Source of the DNA: Candidatus Peregrinibacteria bacterium | GTDB lineage: Bacteria > Patescibacteriota > Gracilibacteria > Peribacterales > Peribacteraceae | Direction: 5' to 3' | Length of the DNA: 7,744 nt | Assembly: GCA_016201685.1 (NCBI GenBank) | Contig: JACQCJ010000097.1 | Span: 1 to 7,744 of the forward strand | Shown: in pieces, positions 1 through 5,924 of the stretch | How the letters are laid out: every line of letters begins with the position of its first letter | Position numbering within the stretch: position 1 is the stretch's first letter | Notes under the pieces: generated by a model | What the model was told of the DNA's origin: nothing | Seen by the model: the letters and a program-made list of their open reading frames with translations, nothing else | Database searches by the model: none | Position numbers and translations under genes: made by a program

Positions 1-234
1 AACATTCCGACTCTCGACGCCAAGTACGCCGGCGAATCCGCGGAGGACCACGCCGCGCGCATGAAGCGCTACGAGGCGGCCTACAAAGCCTTCGATGAAG
101 AGTTCGCCGCGTTCATGGCGGACGTGAACGACCAAGTGCGCACCTCGCGCAGGGATTCGCTCAAGACGAACGAGGAGAAGGATCGCACGCAGGAAGCAAC
201 TGCACTGGAATCCCTCGAAGCAGTCTTCACCTAA
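1..234 (+). CDS. C-terminal fragment of an unknown protein (5' end outside window)
   Basis: Frame 1 is open from the first base to a TAA at 232-234 and gives 77 residues. The peptide is highly charged and probably helical (AEDHAARMKRYEAAYKAF, then a Glu/Asp/Arg-rich stretch ending LESLEAVFT). I see no catalytic motif, membrane segment or recognisable domain, and I do not recognise the family. Base composition is very GC-rich at the start (41 of the first 60 bases by hand count), unlike the AT-rich start of the next gene. The stop lies 14 nt before the next ATG, so the two genes are probably cotranscribed. Reality of the frame is supported by its openness and strong third-position GC; the function is unknown. 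Confidence 0.7.
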   Translation, partial: NIPTLDAKYAGESAEDHAARMKRYEAAYKAFDEEFAAFMADVNDQVRTSRRDSLKTNEEKDRTQEATALESLEAVFT

Positions 235-248
235 TTCCCCCTCCCTCT

Positions 249-2537
249 ATGGAGACGATACACGCATTTTTATTTCCGGACGCTGGCTCTCTCCGAGAGA
301 GGAGATTGGTGTTCGACATATCACAAGGTCAAGAACATGTTGAGCGTGTTTTTACCGATTCCGTAGAGAACAAAAGGGCTGCGTTAGAAATTCAGACGGG
401 AAGGATGTCGAAGGAAAAAATGGATGCTGTCGCTGCTACCCTTGGAAGATATCTTTCAGATGATGATAATGCTGATCGCGTACGGAACATCATGGATGCT
501 CTTAAAAAGGGAAACAAATTCGATAAAGACTTCGAAAAAAAGACAAATAATCATAAAAATAAGAAAATTGAGTTCCAAGCAAAAAGAGATGAGGATACGA
601 TCCAAGCGAAAGAGGCAGCTAGTAAAGGCGCGAGAGAACTAATAAAGAAATATTTGGAGAATATCGATCAGCTTGCATCCACGACATCGTTGGATCGCCA
701 CGTGAAATCTGTAGATAGGATCGGCATTTTCAATGAATGGATCAAGGATATGAAAAAATTCGATCCGGATGCCAAGAGTTATCTTCTCTCAGATGATGGG
801 AAGACGGTAGATCCCAATAAGGCTCCGGAAAGCGAAAGTCGACAACTGGCCATTGAGAAGGCTCATGAAGATTTTCTCAAAACTCTGAATGAGAAAAAGC
901 CGGAAGAGAAGATTCAATTGATCGATGATCAAGCGAATGCTCTCATGGCAAATATCAAAGCAGAAGTGAATCATCTTAATATTGCTAGTGCAGCTCCGGC
1001 TGGGACAGATAAAGTACCGACTATTTCGAAGAAGCTTGGGCTCTCAACATTCGGCACTGACCACATTGAGCTTTATGTAAAGCAACTTCGTGACCTCCAG
1101 AAACAGAAAGATGATTTAAATGGAACAAAGCCAAAGGAGGATGCAAAGCCCGATACAACTAAGCCGTCTACTCCGGAAAAACTGAAAGAACCTCTGACGG
1201 ATGACGACAAGAAAAAGACGTTCGATCCTGCGATCGAGGCGTTCAACAAAGATGGAAATAAGACGGCCTTGGAAACAGCGTATAAGAATCTTGGTGAAAC
1301 GAAGAAGGAGAACGCCATCGCATACATTCAAGAGAAGCTCAAGGACTACACGGTCACGGCGAAAGGTGATGTTCTCTCAATTGAAAAAAAGTCAGTAACG
1401 ACCACTACAGAAAAGCCTCAGGAGAGCAAACTCACCGCCGATGAGAAAAAGAACATCGAAGAGGGAGCGAAGAAATTCAGAGAGGTGAAAACGATGGAAG
1501 ACGGAAGGACTCAATTGCAGAATGTCTACGACAAGGCGAAAGAAAAAGATGCCGCTCTCCAGTACATGAATCAGTTACTTGGAGACAAGCACACCGTCGG
1601 AGTTGGCGCGGACAAGAAGCTCACCTTTGGAGATCCAAAAACCTTCGTCGGTCCCAAAGAGAGCGACGAGAACCTTTCTCCACTCATGAAGTTCCTGAAG
1701 CAAATTTTGGAATTCCTCAAGAGTTGGAGGGATGAGCTCAATGGGAAAATCACGGACCCCAAGAAGCTCGAGGAGGCACGGAAGCAGACGAAGGAGGAGA
1801 TCGGCGAGAAGGAGAAGGAAAGCAAGACGGCGACCAAGGAACGGAGGGCGGCTCTCCTCAAAGAGCTGCAAGAGCTCCACGAGCGCGAGAAGAAGATCAA
1901 CGAGGAACTCCGGGGCTATGCCACGAGACGCGCGGCTGCGTGTAACAAGACGTTCGATCGTCCTCTGCGCCCCAATGAAGTCGAAGTCGAAGGTCGCTTC
2001 CGCGCCAGGGTCCACTTTGAACCCGTTCTGGATGACAAGAGCGAGCAATTCGCCTGGTGTCGCATGAACATGGTCGGTTCCCGCGCTGAGAGACGGGAGA
2101 CGAGCACCGCAATGATCGAGCTTTTGAATCGAGATCGAGATCGAGAACGAGTGCCAGTGCCGTACGTTCAGCAAGGCGACAATATCCTTGTCGCTCCCAC
2201 GTACAACATCACCAACAACAACGTCAACGTGCAGAACACGGAGCAGAAAGTGACGAACACGACGGTGACCAACATCATCGGCGACAAGAACACCGTCGGC
2301 AATCTCACCTCCGCAGAGGGACGCGTGAAGCAGAATCAGAAGCAGGAAGCTCTCACGGCCCAGGTGCCGATACAGGCGAAGATCGACGCTCCAGTCGCAT
2401 CGACACCCGCCCCCGCGCCAGCTTCTAGCGCCGCTCCGAAGCCGAGGGTTGACGTAAAACTCGATACTCCTCCCCCATCAACACACAAGAAATCGACGAG
2501 TTCGGGAGGGACGAGTGGCAGTCGATTCGGTGACTGA
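249..2537 (+). CDS. Unknown 762-residue Lys/Glu-rich, coiled-coil protein with internal duplicated module
   Basis: I do not recognise the family. There is no signal peptide or membrane segment, so a cytoplasmic location is likely. Residues about 50-250 are charged and helical; 285-315 is a Lys/Pro/Thr linker; 316-379 and 395-460 are two diverged copies of one helical module (both begin LT-D-(E/D)KK); 500-560 is a strong coiled-coil candidate (KLEEARKQTKEEIGEKEKES); 560-645 is Arg-rich with a short NRDRDRER run; 650-690 is Asn/Thr/Val-rich (TYNITNNNVNVQNTEQKVTN), like a beta-solenoid or amyloid-like strand repeat; 705-762 is a Pro/Ala/Ser-rich disordered tail. The start at 249 is the first ATG in frame; it has no Shine-Dalgarno, only a pyrimidine tract. 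The next internal ATG (405) has a purine run too close to act as a ribosome site. The 5' part is AT-rich (about 28-33% GC over 481-600 by hand count) against about 55% near 1861-2280, suggesting a composite or recently acquired N-terminal part. Structural or scaffolding roles are possible but unproven. Confidence 0.8.
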   Translation: METIHAFLFPDAGSLRERRLVFDISQGQEHVERVFTDSVENKRAALEIQTGRMSKEKMDAVAATLGRYLSDDDNADRVRNIMDALKKGNKFDKDFEKKTNNHKNKKIEFQAKRDEDTIQAKEAASKGARELIKKYLENIDQLASTTSLDRHVKSVDRIGIFNEWIKDMKKFDPDAKSYLLSDDGKTVDPNKAPESESRQLAIEKAHEDFLKTLNEKKPEEKIQLIDDQANALMANIKAEVNHLNIASAAPAGTDKVPTISKKLGLSTFGTDHIELYVKQLRDLQKQKDDLNGTKPKEDAKPDTTKPSTPEKLKEPLTDDDKKKTFDPAIEAFNKDGNKTALETAYKNLGETKKENAIAYIQEKLKDYTVTAKGDVLSIEKKSVTTTTEKPQESKLTADEKKNIEEGAKKFREVKTMEDGRTQLQNVYDKAKEKDAALQYMNQLLGDKHTVGVGADKKLTFGDPKTFVGPKESDENLSPLMKFLKQILEFLKSWRDELNGKITDPKKLEEARKQTKEEIGEKEKESKTATKERRAALLKELQELHEREKKINEELRGYATRRAAACNKTFDRPLRPNEVEVEGRFRARVHFEPVLDDKSEQFAWCRMNMVGSRAERRETSTAMIELLNRDRDRERVPVPYVQQGDNILVAPTYNITNNNVNVQNTEQKVTNTTVTNIIGDKNTVGNLTSAEGRVKQNQKQEALTAQVPIQAKIDAPVASTPAPAPASSAAPKPRVDVKLDTPPPSTHKKSTSSGGTSGSRFGD
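1194..1385 (+). repeat. Protein-level internal repeat, copy 1
   Basis: Encodes residues 316-379 of the 762-residue protein. It aligns with copy 2 through the opening LT-D-KK, a central ALETAYKNLG / QLQNVYDKAK helix, a following helix (AIAYIQEKLKD / ALQYMNQLLGD), and a short beta-like end (YTVTAKGDVLSIE / HTVGVGADKKLTF). The match is in pattern and spacing rather than high identity, so this is an old domain duplication, not a recent DNA repeat. Confidence 0.6.
1431..1628 (+). repeat. Protein-level internal repeat, copy 2
   Basis: Encodes residues 395-460 of the same protein. It starts 79 residues after copy 1, and a Thr-rich linker (VTTTTEKPQ) separates the two copies. See copy 1 for the matched positions. 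Confidence 0.6.
2126..2151 (+). repeat. Short hexamer tandem repeat (GATCGA-type)
   Basis: About four copies of a 6-bp unit close to GATCGA lie inside the 762-residue gene and encode the NRDRDRER run. The 6-bp period keeps the reading frame. It is unrelated to the 7-bp arrays further right. Confidence 0.6.
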
Positions 2538-2551
2538 GTGATTCATAGTGT

Positions 2552-2600
2552 CGTGCATTCCTCGTGATCGGGACCGAGAGGGAGATGCGGTGGATGCACG
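2552..2600 (+). promoter_or_regulatory. Possible structured leader / hairpin between the two + strand genes
   Basis: The 84-nt gap between 2537 and 2622 contains an inverted repeat: CGTGCATTCC (2552-2561) can pair with GGATGCACG (2592-2600), with one base bulged. Inside the loop a nested CCTCG/CGAG stem is possible. There is no following T run, so a standard intrinsic terminator is unlikely. A leader structure or chance are both open. I see no convincing -35/-10 pair in the gap. Confidence 0.3.
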
Positions 2601-2621
2601 CCCCCGTTCTTCCTCTCTTGT

Positions 2622-4451
2622 ATGCCGCCGGATGAACAGCAACAGCAACGGGAACGCTCTCGCGATCAGCCTCCCGATAACGAAGCGACTACGGAGAAAG
2701 ATGCGGGACTCCGTGTGGAAGAAGTGCGCCGGAAAGTACCCGAGCTGGCGGAACTCTTGAAAGGATGGAGGGATATTGACGATGCGGATGGCAATCCGGC
2801 TCACCAATCAGCGGATGAGAACTGGGTTGTGGGCAAAAACAGGGACGGCAAGATCGTGGTGCTCCGAAAGCAAGAGAATGGGAAATATCAGGTGTGCGAT
2901 GATGATGCTATCGATCCGAAGCATGCGGATGTGAGGGCGATGATTCTGTGTCTGAAGGGCGAACGGTACGAAAGAGCAGCGATGCTTTCCCGTGAACAGG
3001 TTCATCCCTTTTCCGAAAAGAAGCTTGTCGATTCCTTGAAAGCGATCATGGTGAACGGGGAACGTATCAGCGTCGATGATCTTGGGCAAAACTTTTTCCG
3101 TCGGCAGAGTATTTCCCCTGCACGATTCGAACTTCATCTGCGCAACGTGCAGAAAGCGGCTGAGAGAATGGAGAAGGCGATCAAGGGCCGTCCGGGATGG
3201 GAGTCCTGGAAGGGGAGCGTTCGTTGCGATGGGTTGCGCCTGACCGCGACGAACGACGAGAAGAATGAAACGCTCTTCTCGTCGGCCGACCGGATTCTCG
3301 TGACCGAAGGAACGGCGATGCCCCGCTTCAGCGCGGCGGGGGAGGTTGCACAGATGCGAACACTCGACGGGAGAGACGTGAAGATGCGAAAAGGGTCACG
3401 ATACGAAATCTACGATTACGTTGACGAAGGCGGCTCGACCGTGCGCGAGGAACAGCGCGGCGACGGTGTGTGGAATCGGACCACGTTCAATGCATCGGGA
3501 GGCATCAACGGCATGCGCTCGTACGATGAACACAACGGCATGCCGAGCGTTCTGAAAGTCTTCATCGACAAGGCACAGGTCAACATTCCCGTGAAGGACG
3601 GAAGCGCGGAGACGGTCACGCATGATCTTCCCCAAGGAATCTACGTCTTTAGTCCGGAAGGAAAACCGATTGGTCGCTATAAAGTGCATAGGGAGAAAGC
3701 GCAGGCGGAAGGAAGGACGCTCACGCCGCAGCAGTATCTCGATGAGGTCGCATCGGCGCTCAAGACTCCCGAGCAAATCGGGAAGTTCGTATCCTCCCTC
3801 TTCAGCCTCGAGGAAGAGGGGCACAAGCAGCGCGAGCAAGAGGATGGCAAAACCCCCAATGCCGCGAAGACCATCGTGTGGACGGCGGATCCGCCGGTGC
3901 TCGATGCCTACGGTCGCCCAACCGGGGAGGAACTGCAAGATGTCCAGCATCCCTTCCGAACCGCAGAGAGGGGAAAAGGCGACTGCGAGGATTTCGCCCT
4001 GTTCGCGCAGTATCTCCTTGAAAAGATCGGCGTGAAGTCTGCCGTGGTTCGCTACAGTCACAATCACTACAAGTGCGTGTATCTGGAGAAGCACGCATCC
4101 GAGGGGAAAACGACGTACAACTACTGTGCCATTGATACGGGCGGGCACTATCCATCACCCGAATATTTTGAGACTGCGGGAGAGGCGATACAAGCTTCGT
4201 GGAGTAAAAGCCAACAGCACAGGTCTGGCGCTGCATACGAGCTCTCGCAAATCGAAGCGGGCAAAATCCGTCCTTCACGCGAGTATACGCAACAAGTGAG
4301 GGATGCCGTCGCGAGCGGGGGTGGGGCGATCGTCATGCTCCGTCCAACCGAGGTCCATGCTCCTGCGGACGGCAGCCCACAATCCACCGACGAAGAAGTG
4401 CATGCGTACTCGGACGAGAGGTACTGGCAACAAATCGTGCGCAAATCGTGA
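2622..4451 (+). CDS. Transglutaminase-like / BTLCP-type cysteine hydrolase domain protein (609 aa)
   Basis: Residues about 415-530 hold a transglutaminase-fold catalytic core. GKGDCEDFALFAQYL carries the likely nucleophile Cys455, YSHNHYKCVYLE the likely catalytic His482, and YCAIDTGG the likely Asp505, in the Cys-His-Asp order of the superfamily. The GDCEDFA form is also typical of bacterial transglutaminase-like cysteine proteinases such as LapG. Members of this fold cleave or crosslink peptide bonds; the substrate here cannot be read. The N-terminal 30 residues are Gln/Glu/Arg-rich and polar, with no signal peptide or lipobox, unlike periplasmic LapG. Residues about 60-100 and 200-350 look beta-rich and are unassigned; 365-400 is helical. 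The ATG at 2622 is the only plausible first start: an in-frame TGA lies at 2565-2567 with no ATG, GTG or TTG between. No Shine-Dalgarno is visible, only a CT-rich stretch. It follows the 762-residue gene by 84 nt on the same strand, so a functional link is possible. The domain call is firm, the biological role unknown. Confidence 0.85.
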   Translation: MPPDEQQQQRERSRDQPPDNEATTEKDAGLRVEEVRRKVPELAELLKGWRDIDDADGNPAHQSADENWVVGKNRDGKIVVLRKQENGKYQVCDDDAIDPKHADVRAMILCLKGERYERAAMLSREQVHPFSEKKLVDSLKAIMVNGERISVDDLGQNFFRRQSISPARFELHLRNVQKAAERMEKAIKGRPGWESWKGSVRCDGLRLTATNDEKNETLFSSADRILVTEGTAMPRFSAAGEVAQMRTLDGRDVKMRKGSRYEIYDYVDEGGSTVREEQRGDGVWNRTTFNASGGINGMRSYDEHNGMPSVLKVFIDKAQVNIPVKDGSAETVTHDLPQGIYVFSPEGKPIGRYKVHREKAQAEGRTLTPQQYLDEVASALKTPEQIGKFVSSLFSLEEEGHKQREQEDGKTPNAAKTIVWTADPPVLDAYGRPTGEELQDVQHPFRTAERGKGDCEDFALFAQYLLEKIGVKSAVVRYSHNHYKCVYLEKHASEGKTTYNYCAIDTGGHYPSPEYFETAGEAIQASWSKSQQHRSGAAYELSQIEAGKIRPSREYTQQVRDAVASGGGAIVMLRPTEVHAPADGSPQSTDEEVHAYSDERYWQQIVRKS

Positions 4452-4452
4452 T

Positions 4453-4474
4453 GCGGGATTGATCACATCCCCGC
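4453..4474. terminator. Possible bidirectional hairpin between convergent genes
   Basis: An imperfect inverted repeat (GCGGGAT pairing with ATCCCCGC, one bulged C, TGATCAC loop) sits exactly between and across the stops of the two convergent genes, at 4449-4451 on + and 4463-4465 on -. The stem is only about 7 bp and has no T run on either side, so this is a weak candidate. Confidence 0.3.
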
Positions 4475-5515
4475 TCCCAAATCCTTCACGGTTTGGCGTA
4501 CATTCGCAATGTTCCGGGTGATCGCGGACGCGGTTGCAGTTTGCTCTCGCTCTCGTGTTGGCATGGTTTCGCTCTCGAAGATGATGGGTAGCAGAGAATC
4601 GATCGTCTCTTGATCGACTCCGACTCCGACGAATCCGCGTTTTCGTCCGACCGCCTCCGTCACGATGATGCCGCGAAACGAAGGCGACGTCTGGATGCGG
4701 AATCCGTCTCCATCGGCAGAGATCTTCTCGATGTCGGTTGTCGATTGTTTTCCATTTTCATCATCCACAAGGGAGATCTCGCCATCGTCGGCCTCGTAGG
4801 ACATCCATCCGTCGGTCGCCTGCGCTCCGCTTGCATCCTTGCTCGGAGGCTGGAGCACATCCACGGTATCCGGACCGCCGACTGCGAGGAAGCGAAGCCT
4901 GATCGGTTGGGTCGTGTCCGCGGAAATTTTGTATGCTCCTCGTTGCCCCTGCACTTCGAGGATCCGCATCGGCAGCGTTCCTTTCTCCTTTGCGACGGCA
5001 TCGCCGGCGTCTGGAACACGCTCTTGCGCGGGAGTGGTTGGAGGCGTTTCGTTCTCGGCGACCGTCGACGGTTCTGGTTCCTGAGGAATGTTTGCGGCGA
5101 CAGCCAGCGTAGTCGCATCCGGCTGCAGCGCTGCTCCCTCGATCTCAGCGACCGGATTCGCTGCCGCGGTGCTTGATTGGATCGAAGCGAGTTCGCCGAT
5201 GTAGATGCCTTCTGCTTCGTCTTTCAGATCGTTGTTGTTTCTCTCGAGAGAGTCGAGCGATGGTCGGACCATTGCGTCGATGCGCTCTTCTTTTTGCAAA
5301 ATTCGCTCTTTCTCCCGATTCGCCGCAGCAAGATTCGCAGGATTTTGTGGCTCATTCGCCAGAGAGTTTTTGATAGCACTGCGTTGTCTCGCGTAGAGGG
5401 CGAGCAGATCACCTGCGGATTCGGACATCGCTGCAGGGGGCTTCTCGGGAGCTTGGAAATGCACGAGCCGATGCTCACGTCCATCGATGCCGGTGCGGAG
5501 CAAGGAATTACGCAT
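4463..5515 (-). CDS. Unknown 350-residue protein, second gene of a two-gene - strand operon
   Basis: I do not recognise the family. Residues about 30-110 are charged and helical (SAGDLLALYARQRSAIKNSL, then a Glu/Arg-rich helix). Residues 115-178 form an Ala/Pro/Thr/Glu-rich linker, 181-315 look like a compact beta-rich globular domain (LPMRILEVQGQRGAYKISAD through GFVGVGVDQETIDSLLPIIF), and 320-350 is a final helix. There is no signal peptide or membrane segment. The ATG at 5513-5515 overlaps the 3' end of the upstream gene by 8 nt, which points to translational coupling and explains the lack of a Shine-Dalgarno. The frame stays open further upstream to 5869, but that extension would overlap the whole upstream gene and run into the repeat array, so I reject it. 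Met30 is an alternative later start. It converges on the hydrolase gene with 11 nt between stop codons. Confidence 0.75.
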   Translation of the reverse strand: MRNSLLRTGIDGREHRLVHFQAPEKPPAAMSESAGDLLALYARQRSAIKNSLANEPQNPANLAAANREKERILQKEERIDAMVRPSLDSLERNNNDLKDEAEGIYIGELASIQSSTAAANPVAEIEGAALQPDATTLAVAANIPQEPEPSTVAENETPPTTPAQERVPDAGDAVAKEKGTLPMRILEVQGQRGAYKISADTTQPIRLRFLAVGGPDTVDVLQPPSKDASGAQATDGWMSYEADDGEISLVDDENGKQSTTDIEKISADGDGFRIQTSPSFRGIIVTEAVGRKRGFVGVGVDQETIDSLLPIIFESETMPTREREQTATASAITRNIANVRQTVKDLGAGM

Positions 5516-5765
5516 GGAGGCTCTGGGCAAAAGCGGCAATGTCGGTTTCCTCAAATTGCTTCTGCATGGCGCAGCCGCGCTTGAGGACGGCGATCTGCTC
5601 CTGCTCGTTCTTCTCCAGATCGGCGTTGATGCGCGTGAGCCGCTCAAGGATGCGCTCGCGATCCTCCTCGGCCACCTCCTCGGAAATCCGGATGAACTTC
5701 TCGCGGAGAGGGAGCGGAATCGCGACGAGCGAGAGGAGCGCGCTGCGGAAGGCGGAAGCTTGCAT
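5508..5765 (-). CDS. Unknown 85-residue helical protein, first gene of the - strand operon
   Basis: Short, almost wholly helical protein: a moderately hydrophobic N-terminal segment (FRSALLSLVAIPLPL, interrupted by prolines and short for a membrane span) is followed by a charged amphipathic helix (ISEEVAEEDRERILERLTRI) and a third helix with a single Cys. No domain is recognised. The ATG at 5763-5765 is chosen because a strong promoter ends 12 nt upstream; reading further 5' would place the start upstream of the promoter and inside the repeat array. Its TAA (5508-5510) overlaps the start of the 350-residue gene (8-nt overlap), so the two products are probably made together and may interact; that is inference. 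Confidence 0.75.
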   Translation of the reverse strand: MQASAFRSALLSLVAIPLPLREKFIRISEEVAEEDRERILERLTRINADLEKNEQEQIAVLKRGCAMQKQFEETDIAAFAQSLHA

Positions 5766-5777
5766 GGGTATCTGGGT

Positions 5778-5806
5778 AGTATAGCATTTTTTTGGCTTGT
5801 GTTCAA
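5778..5806 (-). promoter_or_regulatory. sigma70-type promoter for the two-gene - strand operon
   Basis: On the minus strand, TTGAAC (5806-5801) and TATACT (5783-5778) are separated by exactly 17 bp, which includes an A7 run. The expected transcription start is near 5771-5772. The ATG begins at 5765, so the leader would be only about 6 nt. That fits the absence of a Shine-Dalgarno and suggests near-leaderless translation. Confidence 0.7.
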
Positions 5807-5822
5807 TGAAATGATCTCTTGA

Positions 5823-5864
5823 GAATTGCGAATTGCGAAGGGCAAATTGCGAAAGGCGAATGGC
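5823..5864 (+). repeat. Heptamer array A-left (GAATTGC family), upstream of carA
   Basis: Six consecutive 7-bp words with no slippage. GA at the start and GC at the end are nearly constant (one word begins AA), while the middle three bases vary: ATT, AGG, AAG and ATG all occur. The array starts 17 bp beyond the -35 box of the - strand promoter. With the facing array at 5869-5903 it makes an imperfect inverted pair with only 4 bp between the arms. Confidence 0.85.
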
Positions 5865-5868
5865 GTCA

Positions 5869-5903
5869 CAAACTCGCAAATCGCAATTCGCCACTCGCCA
5901 TTG
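5869..5903 (-). repeat. Heptamer array A-right (inverted GAATTGC family), upstream of carA
   Basis: Five 7-bp words read on the minus strand, including GAATTGC, GAGTGGC and GATTTGC, of the same family as the facing left arm. The innermost and outermost words are more diverged. The arms could fold into a long imperfect hairpin, but the word order differs between arms, so they are not simple reverse copies. The array ends 21 bp before the carA ATG. Confidence 0.8.
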
Positions 5904-5924
5904 CATCCGCTAGCCTATCCGCCG

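Noticed and set aside
1575..2174. 199-residue open frame on the minus strand
   Set aside because: Antisense to the GC-richer part of the 762-residue gene, no recognisable motif, Leu/Arg-rich composition typical of a shadow frame.
3396..4148. 250-residue open frame on the minus strand
   Set aside because: Antisense to the hydrolase gene, including its catalytic region, which is clearly real on +.
4431..4450. Direct repeat CAAATCGTG (two copies 11 bp apart) at the end of the hydrolase gene
   Set aside because: Only two short copies inside coding sequence, with no further structure; likely chance.
4610..5176. 188-residue open frame on the plus strand
   Set aside because: Opposite the 350-residue minus gene, which has an operon context and a natural composition; this frame is Arg/Cys/Ser-rich.
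5516..5869. N-terminal extension of the 350-residue minus gene to a 468-residue protein
   Set aside because: It would fully overlap the 85-residue gene, is Arg/Ser-rich out-of-frame sequence, and begins inside the heptamer array upstream of the promoter.
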